Positions 26,266 through 35,859 of a stretch of 64,000 nt of DNA are shown piece by piece. A program made the translations under genes and the position numbers. Every line of letters starts with the position of its first letter. Position 1 is the first letter of the stretch. The notes under the pieces were generated by a model that searched no databases, was not told the DNA's origin, and saw only the letters and a list, made by a program, of their open reading frames with translations. This DNA comes from JAAEPI01 sp964352625 (GTDB lineage Bacteria > Bacteroidota > Bacteroidia > Cytophagales > Cyclobacteriaceae): NCBI GenBank assembly GCA_964352625.1, contig CAYGSD010000007.1, positions 100,946 to 164,945 of the forward strand, in the 5' to 3' direction.

Positions 26266-26804
26266 TTGGCCGTGCTGTTACAATACTTGCTCTTTCAATA
26301 TTGGTTTCAACAATTCTTATTGGCCAGGAGAAAGACCCATTTCAAAACCTCTATTTCATTAATTCAGGGGAATTTTTTGATTTAGCAGATCAAAAACCCA
26401 CTGAGTTTCACCTCATTTATACCTATGCCTATTGGTGCAAGCCCTGTAGAGAAATAAGTCCTAAAGTTTTTGAGTTTGTGAAGTCAAATCCCAGTTTAAA
26501 CTTTTACCCTCTTTTGGTGGAGAAACATGGAAGCGATTACATCGAAAGAAATCTGAGATCAATGAAAGAAAAATATGATTTTGAGGGCAATGTTTTCATG
26601 CCCGATCTTGAATATGGAAAGAAGTACCTCAAAAGGTATGAAGCGCTAATTAATGAAGTGGCTCCCGGCCATCAGAAATTTGGCTATTCTCTCATCCTTT
26701 TATTTAAAGGCAAGGAATTGGTTTTCGCCTCCAATTGGGAAATGAGCAATGAGCAAAAAATTGGGGCTTTACAAGAAGTACTTGGAGGTTCATCTTCGAA
26801 TTGA
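26262..26804 (+). CDS. Periplasmic thioredoxin-like protein with CKPC motif
   Basis: The ATG at 26262 overlaps the aroA stop (ATGA), and the chain starts with a signal peptide (ILALSILVSTILIGQ). The remaining 160 residues form a thioredoxin-like fold with YAYWCKPCREISPKVFEF near residue 60; CxxC suggests disulfide reductase or cytochrome-maturation-type activity in the periplasm. The rest lacks the cis-Pro motif in an obvious place, so the substrate cannot be guessed. Cotranscription with aroA is likely but functionally unrelated. Confidence 0.8.
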   Translation: MIGRAVTILALSILVSTILIGQEKDPFQNLYFINSGEFFDLADQKPTEFHLIYTYAYWCKPCREISPKVFEFVKSNPSLNFYPLLVEKHGSDYIERNLRSMKEKYDFEGNVFMPDLEYGKKYLKRYEALINEVAPGHQKFGYSLILLFKGKELVFASNWEMSNEQKIGALQEVLGGSSSN

Positions 26805-26820
26805 GCTTAACCCACTTTAT

Positions 26821-27582
26821 CTAATTAATTCGCTCCAAGAGAGCCCCCTTATACTTCCTTCCTATGGGCACATGCGTCCCATATATCTCCACGGAGGTAG
26901 ACGATTTTTTCGAAATCAAGTCAATGTTGACAATGTATGACTTGTGACATCTGAAGAAATTTTCAGGTAGTCGACCAAGCAAATCAGATAAGCTAATACG
27001 TTCCAAAACATTCCCTCTTACCGTGTGGAATTTCGAATAATTCCCTTCACTTTCTATGAAATAGACCTCCGAAGATTCAAGAAAAACAGACTCATGCCCA
27101 TCCCTTATTTCAATTTTTGGAACTCCCATTTTCAATCTTCTCCAGCCGAATATCGTACCGTAGATCACTGCAGGGATTGCGAAAAGAAACAAGTTCATTA
27201 ATGGGTTGCCAAGTAGAACGTCCTCGACAACCACACCGTCCATCGCACTTTTCGTGAGTAGCAGATATATCAAATCGCCTGCTGACTCTATCAACGTAAG
27301 TGTCACAAACCACTTAAGCAGAGTACGCGCATCTACACTCGAAAATTCCTTGAATTTTGAGGATATAGTTGCTGATATTTTGTAGAAGAGTAGGGCGTTC
27401 ACCAGGGTTCCGTATATGGACGGAACCAAAAGCGAGTAATCCTCACCGTAAAACGGCCCAACCGTCAGAGCTAAAAAAGGAAGGTTAATTAGGATAAGTC
27501 CAATGACCCAAACAGAAATATGAACTGTCCTTTCCCATCGAGAAAGTTCGAGTCTAGGCAACTGAGCTTGATATAAAAACAT
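26821..27582 (-). CDS. Membrane-anchored LytTR transcriptional regulator
   Basis: The 253-residue protein has four predicted membrane helices (residues about 20-150) and a C-terminal LytTR DNA-binding domain (about 160-253) with VYFIESEGNYSKFHT, LPENFFRCHKSYIVN and VPIGRKY, the three family blocks. There is no receiver domain, so signals are probably sensed in the membrane part. LytTR proteins bind paired short direct repeats. It is divergent from the serine hydrolase gene with a 147-bp gap, making that gene a possible target. Confidence 0.92.
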   Translation of the reverse strand: MFLYQAQLPRLELSRWERTVHISVWVIGLILINLPFLALTVGPFYGEDYSLLVPSIYGTLVNALLFYKISATISSKFKEFSSVDARTLLKWFVTLTLIESAGDLIYLLLTKSAMDGVVVEDVLLGNPLMNLFLFAIPAVIYGTIFGWRRLKMGVPKIEIRDGHESVFLESSEVYFIESEGNYSKFHTVRGNVLERISLSDLLGRLPENFFRCHKSYIVNIDLISKKSSTSVEIYGTHVPIGRKYKGALLERIN

Positions 27583-27729
27583 TGTCGTTCGTGCACATAT
27601 TCTGGTTGTTCATCCCTTCACCTACTATCCTAACAACCTCTTTAGAAACTTTTTCGAATCCTTGTAGAACCGAGTTGCAAACAAACAAATTATGAATACT
27701 CGGGCCATCAAAATTCAAAATAAAAACTA

Positions 27730-29475
27730 ATGAACATCAAAAGAATAACCTTAGCCATTTTGATTTTCTGCACACTTGAAAGCTGTGCAGGAAAAGACAT
27801 TGAGACGCAGCAAAAGCCAAAACTCAATCGGATTTCGCTCACAGAAGAAACCGGTGTAAAGCTTCAGAATTTCTTCAGCCAGGAGGCCAGCTACCAGCGT
27901 TTCAGTGGTGTAGCGCTTGTTGAATCCAACGACTCAATCGTTTATAAGCAAACCCTTGGAAAAGCAACTTCATCCGGTAACCGGAACGACAATCTGAGAT
28001 TCGAAATTGGGTCTATCACCAAGCAATTTACAGCCGCTGCGATCCTCCAACTTGTTCAACATGAGAAGCTCGCATTGTCCGATAACATCAATCTCCATTT
28101 GGGGAGTTTAAGCTCAAAAGAATGGAAGAAAGTAACGATTCACCAACTGCTCACGCACACTTCAGGAATCCCTAGTATTTATCAAACCGAACAAGGGTTA
28201 GAGATATTCTTTCCTGAAGAAGCCGCCATTTCATTGGCTGACTTGGTCAATCGCTTTAAAGACCATTCGCTCCTTTTTAGCCCAGGTGAAGAGTTCTCTT
28301 ATAGCAACTCCGGCTATGTGCTTCTGGCAGCTGTCATAGAGGAGAAAACGGGCATGACATACCACGAGTACTTGGAAAAAAACATTTTCGACAAATATGG
28401 ACTCGAAAGCACCTCATTCACTCGAGAAGGGAATACAACAGAGCCTTTCTACGAGTATCGCGCCGATTTATCTAAGCGTGCCCCGATTTACCATCCAAGC
28501 TGGTCCTTCGGGGCGGGAGGTGCCTACTCTACCGTTGAAGACCTTGCCCGGTGGGCAAAGCTGATACAAAGCGACTCATTCTTGACAGAAAATTTGAGAA
28601 AGGAATTCCTAAAATCTCATACTCGTCAAGGCTATGGATACGGATGGCAGTTTGATCAAAACGGCCGAATACAGCATGATGGTGGAACAGCTGGTTATAT
28701 GAGCTTTTTAAGCATTGATCCAAGCCAGAAAACAGTGGTGGTTTTACTGACCAATCAGGGATTTGAGGACATTCATAAGTACGGGAAAAGTGCACGGTAT
28801 CTAAGTGACGTACTAGCTAAGACATGGAATATACTTTCTAACGAAGAAGTTGAGGTGTTGCCAGAAATTGTCAAAACCAATTTTCAAAAGAAGAGAAGTT
28901 ACAGGCTTGATGACAAAATAAAAATTGACTTTACGCCTGGAACGGACACTTCTGTGGTCATCTCTGTAGATGGATCACTAGTCACGCGTATACTTCCAAG
29001 TACTCCTCTGAAAGCCAGTGCAGTTCTCGAAGAGAAAATGTTGGCAATCGGAGAGAGATTACATAACTCCGACTATTGGAAACTCGCAAAGTACTGCGAT
29101 GGTGAAATGAAGTTCGTTTGCTACTCGGGACTCATGCGAATAGGCATGAAAATGATGAAAAAACAAACTGGAAAAATCACAGAAACGGTACCCTACTTTG
29201 CTGCCGAAAATCATGGACTCATTAGGATGATTGGTGAAGACGGCACGCTGGATATGATTGTCTACTTCAATGATGCAAACGAAGTTCAGGGGATTTTCGA
29301 GTATGCCTCAATTAGTGGAATAGCTGGAGGTGAGATGATCGCCTACCCGATCGGTGAAAATCGCTTCTTCGTGGATGGTCATCCGTATGGGGAACCCTCA
29401 TGCGAAATCACTATTCAAGCTAATAAGTTGACCATCAGCCAACTCGGTCGTGAGGTGGTTGCCACGGAGCAATAA
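27730..29475 (+). CDS. Serine hydrolase lipoprotein, class C beta-lactamase fold
   Basis: A 581-residue protein with a lipobox ending TLESC (Cys 19). The catalytic core spans about residues 45-370: nucleophile motif SITK (SxxK) in FEIGSITKQFTAAA, YSN (YxN) in EFSYSNSGY, and HDGGTAG (HxG). A beta-rich C-terminal domain of about 190 residues follows, as in esterase EstB-like or D-amino-peptidase relatives. It acts in the periplasm or on the surface; esterase or peptidase activity is more likely than beta-lactamase. It ends at a strong bidirectional terminator. Confidence 0.92.
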   Translation: MNIKRITLAILIFCTLESCAGKDIETQQKPKLNRISLTEETGVKLQNFFSQEASYQRFSGVALVESNDSIVYKQTLGKATSSGNRNDNLRFEIGSITKQFTAAAILQLVQHEKLALSDNINLHLGSLSSKEWKKVTIHQLLTHTSGIPSIYQTEQGLEIFFPEEAAISLADLVNRFKDHSLLFSPGEEFSYSNSGYVLLAAVIEEKTGMTYHEYLEKNIFDKYGLESTSFTREGNTTEPFYEYRADLSKRAPIYHPSWSFGAGGAYSTVEDLARWAKLIQSDSFLTENLRKEFLKSHTRQGYGYGWQFDQNGRIQHDGGTAGYMSFLSIDPSQKTVVVLLTNQGFEDIHKYGKSARYLSDVLAKTWNILSNEEVEVLPEIVKTNFQKKRSYRLDDKIKIDFTPGTDTSVVISVDGSLVTRILPSTPLKASAVLEEKMLAIGERLHNSDYWKLAKYCDGEMKFVCYSGLMRIGMKMMKKQTGKITETVPYFAAENHGLIRMIGEDGTLDMIVYFNDANEVQGIFEYASISGIAGGEMIAYPIGENRFFVDGHPYGEPSCEITIQANKLTISQLGREVVATEQ

Positions 29476-29485
29476 GACTCTCAAG

Positions 29486-29512
29486 AAAAAGCTCACCTGT
29501 TGTGAGCTTTTT
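29486..29512. terminator. Bidirectional intrinsic terminator
   Basis: AAAAAGCTCAC and GTGAGCTTTTT flank a 5-nt loop. The stem is perfect and each side has an A or T run, so it can end transcription of both convergent genes, the serine hydrolase and the DUF6265 gene. Confidence 0.9.
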
Positions 29513-29536
29513 CACTTTTCTCGTCGGTTTGCAGTC

Positions 29537-29986
29537 TCAATCAACCCTCTTCAAATTAAAAATTTCCGTTTTCACTTCCTCTCCTTGTTTCATTCGTAGG
29601 GAGATTTTCATTTCATTTTCTGAGACAAGCTCGTAGCTCAGACCTTTCAGCGTCACTTTACTTTCACTGGTTTCCACCATCGTGAAGTCAATAAATTCGG
29701 TCTTATCCTCCCAAGCCGTGAAGTCGGGATTGAAATGGCGAAGTTTCATGCCCGTTTCGTCAAGTACCCAAAACTCATAGAATTGCACTTTGCCCTCCGT
29801 ATCGAAATAGCGGAACATCCCCATGAGCGTGCCATTGGCATCCGGCTCAGACCACACTTCCTCGAACGTGCCTCCAAAACCAGGGCCTGTCCAAGTGCCA
29901 GTGAGCCACCTGAAGTGATCCGTACTTTGGGAGTAAACTGCGCTTGAAATAAGCAAGAACAAAATGAGTGATGATAATCTTTTCAT
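29537..29986 (-). CDS. DUF6265 family secreted protein
   Basis: A signal peptide (residues 1-19, ending AVYSQ) precedes a beta-rich domain of 130 residues opening FRWLTGTWTGPGFGGTFEEVW. The FRWL-GTW start and the later GKVQFYEFWVLDE and LRHFNP blocks are those of DUF6265, a small lipocalin-like family common in Bacteroidetes. A ligand-binding barrel is plausible but undocumented. It converges on the serine hydrolase across the terminator. Confidence 0.85.
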   Translation of the reverse strand: MKRLSSLILFLLISSAVYSQSTDHFRWLTGTWTGPGFGGTFEEVWSEPDANGTLMGMFRYFDTEGKVQFYEFWVLDETGMKLRHFNPDFTAWEDKTEFIDFTMVETSESKVTLKGLSYELVSENEMKISLRMKQGEEVKTEIFNLKRVD

Positions 29987-30059
29987 GGTGTTTATTGGAT
30001 AGACGCTGAAGTTGGCAGTTAATGGACAATTCTTATTTCAAACTGTCAATTTGGAGCTA

Positions 30060-31637
30060 CTATTCAGAAACGAGTATCCTACCTGATATATTTTGACCAT
30101 TGACTTGTCCACTTACAATGTAGATTCCAGGCCTTACGATCTGAGGAATGTAAAATCGAATTAAGCCGTCTTTACTAACAGGCTCAAGTGCATGAACAGA
30201 CTGTCCGCTAATGGCTGTCATATTTATATTTAAGCTCTTTACTTCACCGTAGCAATTTGACATATTCACAAAAGCACCAGCCTTTAATGAAGTTGGGAAA
30301 AGTAATACCGCACTCTTGTTGCCGCTTTGGTAACGGATCATTACCGGCCTGAAGGCTTCTGATGTACCGTCAAAATCCGTTTGAACCAACCTGTAATAGA
30401 CATTTCCAAAATAATCCGGATAATCGATATAGTGATAGCCTAGTTCTATTTCACTATTTCCAGCTCCACTCACTTGTGCAATTGGTTCAAAGAGTTTTCC
30501 ATCACTTGATCTTTCCAGAGTAAAGAAGTCATTATTAATTTCTGTTGCAGTCGTCCAACTCAATAGAACTCCATTTTCCTTAACTTTCGCATCGAAACTC
30601 AGCAACTCAATTGGAAGTGTCGAAGCGGTACTGGCACATAATGCTGCACTACCGCAGCAAGTTCCTCCACCTGACTCACATGATTCAGCACCACCCGAAC
30701 TAACGGATCCGGCCACATTATCTCCAGTCACCGAGCCTTCCACTGCAAGCGCAGAGCCTCCATCGATATCCACCGCATTGCTGTTGTTGCCGATGTTTAA
30801 ATCCCCTAGGACTCGAACAACACCTCCACTCGTAATGTCCAAATCAAATCCTCCTGAAGAACCATCTCCCATATCATAATTACCCCTCACAAGGAGAGTT
30901 CCGTTGTTAGTTACGGTTACTGTGGCATCTCCTCCCGTGTCATGATCCAGGTTTTGGACAATCTCCATGTCGGAGTTATTGATGGTTAGGTTCCCTTGCA
31001 AATCCAACGTACCATCTAGGAACCAATCAGAACCGTTTGTCATAGTAATTGCCCTGCCACTCAACACCTCCGTATTGACAGAATTTATGGTCGAATTGTT
31101 TAGGTTCAGCGGCCCATTTACTGAAATCAAACCGGTCATTGACATGCTCGATGTACTCTGGAGATTTACCGTTCGACCACTCAAAATAGAAAACGTCCCA
31201 CCTGATAGATCGGTGTTGTTCACATTGAAAGTAGAGTTGATTGAGTAGTCCGTTGCTGAAACTGTTGAGTTATTAATGGTGAAAGTGCCCCCATTACCAG
31301 AAAGAAAATCTCCATCTATTGTCACCGTACCCCCATTGATTACTTGCGTGGCACTGCCTGTATCATTTAAGTTTCCTGTAATGTGGAGCACAGATCCTGT
31401 CCCCAAATTAATGGTGTGAGTTCCGCCATAGGTCAAATTCAGGGTAGTCAATGTCACAGTCACACCATCACTAATATGTAGCGTGCTCGTGTTTTGAAAA
31501 GTAAGTGTTGTAAGAGTACAGTTGCTGCTAAACGTAACGGTCTCATTATTTAATGTGTTGTCCGAGCAGGCTTGAGCATACGACTCCTTTGTAAAGACAA
31601 GGGCTAATAAAAAAAATGGCAAATGGATGAATTTCAT
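30060..31637 (-). CDS. Beta-helix surface protein with a T9SS-type C-terminal domain
   Basis: The start is ATG 31637, which yields the signal peptide MKFIHLPFFLLALVFTKESYAQ and is preceded by an exact -7 element; the long upstream extension overlaps another gene and is rejected. The 525-residue protein has repeats of about 20-25 residues (TxNVNNTDLSGGTFSILSGRTVNLQ type) over residues 20-290 that suggest a right-handed beta-helix, then a Cys-rich linker, a fibronectin-like block common before sorting domains (IELLSFDAKVKENGVLLSWTT) and a C-terminal domain of Por-secretion type. It is probably secreted and surface-attached. Confidence 0.85.
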   Translation of the reverse strand: MKFIHLPFFLLALVFTKESYAQACSDNTLNNETVTFSSNCTLTTLTFQNTSTLHISDGVTVTLTTLNLTYGGTHTINLGTGSVLHITGNLNDTGSATQVINGGTVTIDGDFLSGNGGTFTINNSTVSATDYSINSTFNVNNTDLSGGTFSILSGRTVNLQSTSSMSMTGLISVNGPLNLNNSTINSVNTEVLSGRAITMTNGSDWFLDGTLDLQGNLTINNSDMEIVQNLDHDTGGDATVTVTNNGTLLVRGNYDMGDGSSGGFDLDITSGGVVRVLGDLNIGNNSNAVDIDGGSALAVEGSVTGDNVAGSVSSGGAESCESGGGTCCGSAALCASTASTLPIELLSFDAKVKENGVLLSWTTATEINNDFFTLERSSDGKLFEPIAQVSGAGNSEIELGYHYIDYPDYFGNVYYRLVQTDFDGTSEAFRPVMIRYQSGNKSAVLLFPTSLKAGAFVNMSNCYGEVKSLNINMTAISGQSVHALEPVSKDGLIRFYIPQIVRPGIYIVSGQVNGQNISGRILVSE

Positions 31638-31657
31638 GGGAGAGGTTTTCGCGGTTG

Positions 31658-31665
31658 CAAAGATA
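31658..31665 (-). promoter_or_regulatory. -7 element of the beta-helix protein gene
   Basis: CAAAGATA on the plus strand reads TATCTTTG, an exact TAnnTTTG match, 20 nt before the ATG at 31637. It rules out the longer upstream start. Confidence 0.6.
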
Positions 31666-31774
31666 TAGACAGTACGAACTTTTTGGATGCTTTGGATGCC
31701 TAGAGGGATTTTTTTTATAACTGTCAATATCCATATTTCTCCTTCCACTGACCTAGTGTAAACTTTTATAAGGT

Positions 31775-32245
31775 TTAGTAAATTATAATCAACAAGCATA
31801 TTCCTGAAATAATAGCTGATGCTGCCAAAGTCCCTATCAGCATTTGACGATAACTTTTTTTTATCCTCACAATCTGCTCTTCTACGGTTTCTGGTTCCTT
31901 TCCTCGAAATACATGAATAGATAGCATCAAGAGAGAGCCGAGTATAATCAAACCCCAACCAAACTCTAATTCCAATGTTACCTGTAGGCTTAGCTTTTGT
32001 AAACCTTTGTAAATGAAAATTGGCGCTGTTGTAAGAAAAAAAAAGATCATGCACCAGAATCTTATAGTATTATCCCCGCTGTGCCAAGAGTTATCTTCAC
32101 GAAAAGGAGTATAGAAATAACTGCCTGATGAATTCTCAGATTTGTTCTTTTGAAAATCAATTTTCTCCTTTCTCCATTCATACCAGAACCAACTTGCACC
32201 AGAAAGCAAGATCAAATTCGCGTACAAAAGCTCTTTAATACCCAT
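31775..32245 (-). CDS. Hypothetical four-helix membrane protein
   Basis: The 156-residue protein has four hydrophobic segments (about 7-25, 62-83, 95-113, 133-155) with a polar loop after the first that contains a Ser/Tyr-rich patch. No family was recognised. Its start lies 11 bp inside the rarA 3' end, so it is probably translated from the same transcript. Base composition is more AT-rich than that of rarA, which may mark a recent arrival. Confidence 0.65.
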   Translation of the reverse strand: MGIKELLYANLILLSGASWFWYEWRKEKIDFQKNKSENSSGSYFYTPFREDNSWHSGDNTIRFWCMIFFFLTTAPIFIYKGLQKLSLQVTLELEFGWGLIILGSLLMLSIHVFRGKEPETVEEQIVRIKKSYRQMLIGTLAASAIISGICLLIIIY

Positions 32246-33503
32246 ACTTCTCCTTCCACCGATTTCTCAAAAACTTCCTGATTTCCTCCTCGCGTGGGTT
32301 TGGTCCCGGGTCATAAAAGGTATTGCCAGAGACTTCCTCCGGCAAGAACTCCATTTCTTGAAAGTTAGCCTCTCCACTATGGGCGTATTTGTAGCCTTTC
32401 CCATAGCCTGAGTCTTTCATCAGTTTAGTCGGGGCATTGCGAATGGCCATTGGCACTGGTAAATCACCAGATTTCAGAACTTCCTGCTGCGCTTTGTTGA
32501 TTGCTTCGTAGCTCGCATTGCTCTTAGGCGAGGTAGCGAGGTACGTCACACATTGGCTGAGGATGATTCGAGATTCAGGATAGCCAATCATATTCACCGC
32601 TTGGAAGGTAGAGGTTGCCAAAACTAGCGCCGTAGGGTTGGCATTGCCAATATCCTCAGAAGCCAAAATCACTAAACGACGAGCGATGAACTTCACATCC
32701 TCTCCCCCCTCTATCATGCGAGCGAGGTAGTACACTGCCGCATTGGGATCGCTTCCGCGGATGGACTTGATGAAGGCGGAAATCACGTCGTAGTGCATCT
32801 CACCTTTCTTGTCGTAAAGCACCGTTTTTCGTTGGGCTATCGCCGTGACCTTATCATTGGTCACCTCCACCTTTTCTGTTCCTTCGCCTTTGATGACTAG
32901 CTCCAAAAGGTTGAGCGTTTTGCGAGCATCCCCACCTGACAGATTGAATAGTGCCTCAGTTTCTTTGAGCTTGACTTTTATCTTTTTAAGGTCGTGATCT
33001 TTCTTCAGTGCCTGATCTACAATGGCGGTCAGCGCCTTTTTGTCTAGCGCTTTCAGGGTGTACACCTGACTTCTGGAAATGAGTGCCGAATTCACTTCAA
33101 AGCTCGGGTTCTCTGTGGTCGCGCCGATCAAAGTTATCGTCCCCTTTTCTACCGCTCCGAGAAGGGCATCTTGCTGCGCTTTATTGAACCGATGAATTTC
33201 ATCAATGAACAAGATGGCCTTTGTCCCAGATCGCACGTTGTTGATCACTTCGCGCACTTCCTTCACCCCCGCACTTATTGCGCTAAGCGTATGAAAGGGT
33301 CGCTTGACCTGATTGGCGATAATGTTGGCGATGGTCGTTTTGCCAGTGCCCGGAGGACCCCACAGAATCATGGACGGCACCTGGCCCGAATTGATCGCTC
33401 TGCGCAGGACGCCATTTTCTCCGACCAAATGTTCCTGCCCAATCAAATCCTCCAACGAGGACGGACGCATTCTTTCCGCTAAAGGGGCGACATCTTCAAA
33501 CAT
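32235..33503 (-). CDS. rarA: Replication-associated recombination protein A
   Basis: A 422-residue AAA+ ATPase of the RarA/MgsA/WRNIP1 family. LIGQEHLVG opens the chain; Walker A is GPPGTGKTTIA, Walker B is LFIDEIHRFNKAQQDALL, sensor 1 is GATTENPS, and the C-terminal tetramerisation region includes SIRGSDPNAAVYYLARMIEGGED. It acts at stalled replication forks with SSB. A -7-like TACCTTTA ends 4 nt before the ATG, although 18 bp separates it from the upstream exporter gene and cotranscription is also likely. Confidence 0.96.
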   Translation of the reverse strand: MFEDVAPLAERMRPSSLEDLIGQEHLVGENGVLRRAINSGQVPSMILWGPPGTGKTTIANIIANQVKRPFHTLSAISAGVKEVREVINNVRSGTKAILFIDEIHRFNKAQQDALLGAVEKGTITLIGATTENPSFEVNSALISRSQVYTLKALDKKALTAIVDQALKKDHDLKKIKVKLKETEALFNLSGGDARKTLNLLELVIKGEGTEKVEVTNDKVTAIAQRKTVLYDKKGEMHYDVISAFIKSIRGSDPNAAVYYLARMIEGGEDVKFIARRLVILASEDIGNANPTALVLATSTFQAVNMIGYPESRIILSQCVTYLATSPKSNASYEAINKAQQEVLKSGDLPVPMAIRNAPTKLMKDSGYGKGYKYAHSGEANFQEMEFLPEEVSGNTFYDPGPNPREEEIRKFLRNRWKEKYGY

Positions 33504-33521
33504 GGGTTAAAGGTAACGAGC

Positions 33522-34394
33522 CTATTTTTTCAGGACTAACAAATTTCCACCAAGGATCAGCACCATGCCTACAATGGCGAGGAGACTAATGATGAATCCC
33601 TCGAAAAGAACAGACAAGCCAATGGCGATGATGGGAAAGGTGACGAGCACGTAGGCTGCTCGATCCGGCCCAATTTTTCCGATCAATGTGAGGTAGCCAC
33701 CAAAGGCGATGATGGAGCCAAATACGGCCAAATAAATAAGCGACCCGATGTATTCGGGAGTGGTGATAAACAGCACTGGGGCTCCTGAGAGAAAGCCGAC
33801 AATTCCCATTAGGATGCCTCCATACAACATCCCAAATGCGTTCGACTGCACCACCGGAATTTTATGAGATTGATTGGCGGCAGAAGTGATGTTTCCAAGG
33901 GATGCTACAATCACAGACAGACCACAGAAAATCAGGCTGTCCATCGGGAGATCTTCGAATCGAATTCCCTTGAAATCCTGATAAAAAAGCAACACCGTGC
34001 CCATGAATCCTAAGGCCGCACCCACATACACTTTGCCATCCGTTTTTCGCTTAAGAATGAACGTGCCGAAAATGATGTTCGTAAAAATGAGGCAAGAAAA
34101 CGCTACGGCCACAAGGCCACTGGTGAGCTCAATTTCCGCCAAATAAACCAGCCAATAGTTGATGCCAAAAAGCAAGGCCCCTTGCATGATCATTCGCAAA
34201 TGAGTTCGACGTGAATACCGAAGATTGATCCTGGCTATTCGGCAATAGGCCAATAGAAGGATGCCTGCCAACACGAACCGATAGCTCACCGACCATAGTG
34301 GCGGAACTACCCCTACCTGAAACTTGATCGCATAAAAAGTGGAACCCCAAATGAGGGTGGGAATGAGGAAGAGAAGGGTATTGCTCGGTTTCAA
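33522..34394 (-). CDS. DMT-superfamily (EamA) transporter
   Basis: A 290-residue protein with ten membrane helices in two EamA repeats (about 8-140 and 150-290). FLIPTLIWGSTFYAIKFQVG is the usual first helix. The start is TTG at 34394: no ATG lies upstream in frame and the first helix begins directly after. A -7-like TAAATTCG ends 4 nt before it. Such exporters carry amino acids or metabolites; the substrate is unknown. It lies in a tight same-strand run from ltaE to rarA. Confidence 0.88.
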   Translation of the reverse strand: MKPSNTLLFLIPTLIWGSTFYAIKFQVGVVPPLWSVSYRFVLAGILLLAYCRIARINLRYSRRTHLRMIMQGALLFGINYWLVYLAEIELTSGLVAVAFSCLIFTNIIFGTFILKRKTDGKVYVGAALGFMGTVLLFYQDFKGIRFEDLPMDSLIFCGLSVIVASLGNITSAANQSHKIPVVQSNAFGMLYGGILMGIVGFLSGAPVLFITTPEYIGSLIYLAVFGSIIAFGGYLTLIGKIGPDRAAYVLVTFPIIAIGLSVLFEGFIISLLAIVGMVLILGGNLLVLKK

Positions 34395-34419
34395 CGAGCG
34401 AATTTAGCCGAAAAGGGAG

Positions 34420-34716
34420 TTAATTTCCTTGGCAATCTTTGAGTGCCTTTTGTGCTCTTTGATACTGCTTTGCAGCCTCCAAAACGGCTGCTCGAGATTC
34501 TGCATCAGCCATCTGTGCCATCTCCATTGCATTTTCTGCCTCCTTCATAGCCAATAGGGCTCTTGCTTCTGCCTCTCGTGCACTCCCGGCTTCCAACTCC
34601 GCTGTTTTCTTTGCATGTGCAAGCTCTAATTTTAATTCCTCGTTTTCGGCTTTTAATTGGGAATCAGAGCAGGAAAAAAGCAGCAGACTAAAAAGAAGGG
34701 CTATGGAATATTTCAT
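34420..34716 (-). CDS. Small coiled-coil lipoprotein
   Basis: The 98-residue precursor has a lipobox ending LLFSC (Cys 16). The mature part is a single Ala/Glu-rich helix with heptad spacing (AENEELKLELAHAKKTAELEAG ... AQMADAESRAAVLEAAKQYQRAQKAL), similar in build to Lpp-like spacers. Function unknown; a structural role in the periplasm is a guess. It is 15 bp downstream of ltaE and 25 bp upstream of the exporter. Confidence 0.75.
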   Translation of the reverse strand: MKYSIALLFSLLLFSCSDSQLKAENEELKLELAHAKKTAELEAGSAREAEARALLAMKEAENAMEMAQMADAESRAAVLEAAKQYQRAQKALKDCQGN

Positions 34717-34731
34717 GTTTTTCTTAGAAAG

Positions 34732-35751
34732 TTACCATGAAATTTTTTTTAACCGTTGTTCGAATTCCATCAAGTGGTCATCACTAAAATCAAGATGGGT
34801 GACAAACCGCACCAGATTTGGCCCAAACGAAACGGCCAAGATGCCCGCCTCTTCGAGTTGTGATAAATACGCCTTGGACGTTCGATCTGCAAGCTCGGCA
34901 ATCACGATATTGGTGTCCACAGGATACACCTGACTCACATCGGGAAGCTGCTCCATCAACTGACCGATGTGTTTGGCCCGGGTATGGTCCTCTTTCAGTC
35001 GTTCAAGATTGTGATCAAGTGCATAAATGCAAGCAGCGGCCAAATAGCCCACTTGGCGCATGCCTCCACCCAGCGCCTTTCGCACTCGCCTGGCATGTTT
35101 GATAGTCTCATTGCTTCCAAGCAAAACAGAGCCAACCGGCGCACCGAGCCCTTTTGAAAAACAAACCGAAATGGTGTCGAAGAGAGTGCCGTACTCTTTC
35201 GGTGACTCGCCGGTTTCAACAAGGGCATTGAACAACCGCGCCCCATCCAAGTGCAACTTCAAGCGGTGCTCATCGCATATTTTTCTGATCTTCTTGATTT
35301 CCTCCAAATCATAGATTGCTCCACCTCCTTTGTTCATCGTGTTTTCCAAAACGACAAGTTTGGAATTTGGGAAATGAATGTCGTCCGGGTTGATGGCCTC
35401 CGCCACTTGCTCTGCCGTGATCCTTCCCCGATCACCCTCAAGCAGTTTGGGCGAACACATCGAATTCCACATCATTCCGCCCCCTTCATAGAGATAGACA
35501 TGCGAGTGCTTATGACAAATAACCTCGTCTTGTGGCTGGGTGTTCACGCGAATGCCAATCTGGTTCGTCATGGTGCCGGACGGACAATACAATGCGGCCT
35601 CCATGCCGAAAAGGTCAGCTACTTTTTCTTGGAGCGCATTGACCGTGGGATCGTCTTCAAACACATCGTCCCCCACTTTGGCGGACATCATGGCCTCCAA
35701 CATAGCCGGTGTGGGCTTGGTGATTGTGTCGCTGCGTAAATCAATTTTCAT
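34732..35751 (-). CDS. ltaE: Low-specificity L-threonine aldolase
   Basis: A 339-residue PLP enzyme of fold type I. IDLRSDTITKPTPAM starts the chain, the PLP-phosphate loop is SGTMTNQIG, HLDGARLFNA holds the cofactor-ring Asp, and FSKGLGAPVGS carries the Schiff-base Lys. It splits threonine or allo-threonine to glycine and acetaldehyde. A -7-like TAAATTTC ends 4 nt before the ATG, and a REP-like element follows just upstream. It heads a run of five close same-strand genes. Confidence 0.94.
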   Translation of the reverse strand: MKIDLRSDTITKPTPAMLEAMMSAKVGDDVFEDDPTVNALQEKVADLFGMEAALYCPSGTMTNQIGIRVNTQPQDEVICHKHSHVYLYEGGGMMWNSMCSPKLLEGDRGRITAEQVAEAINPDDIHFPNSKLVVLENTMNKGGGAIYDLEEIKKIRKICDEHRLKLHLDGARLFNALVETGESPKEYGTLFDTISVCFSKGLGAPVGSVLLGSNETIKHARRVRKALGGGMRQVGYLAAACIYALDHNLERLKEDHTRAKHIGQLMEQLPDVSQVYPVDTNIVIAELADRTSKAYLSQLEEAGILAVSFGPNLVRFVTHLDFSDDHLMEFEQRLKKISW

Positions 35752-35785
35752 AGTAGAAATTTAATGGAATAATACTCTGGTAATA

Positions 35786-35846
35786 TGAGATGCTGGAATA
35801 CCTGCCTTGCCATCAGGCAGGAATCCCTGCCCGAGCAAGCGGGTCG
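35786..35846. repeat. REP-like element, head plus two hairpins
   Basis: The head TGAGATGCTGGAATA is followed by a hairpin with arms CCTGCCT and AGGCAGG, then a second with CCCG and CGGG. The same head and first hairpin occur in the opposite orientation at 40671-40710. Confidence 0.75.
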
Positions 35847-35859
35847 CAATCTTTTGAGT

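Noticed and set aside
27730..29475. Beta-lactam resistance gene
   Set aside because: The fold and SxxK/YxN/HxG motifs are shared with esterases and peptidases; the C-terminal domain and lipobox argue for these.
31638..32054. N-terminal extension of the beta-helix protein
   Set aside because: It crosses the exact -7 element and overlaps another gene; the signal peptide begins at 31637.
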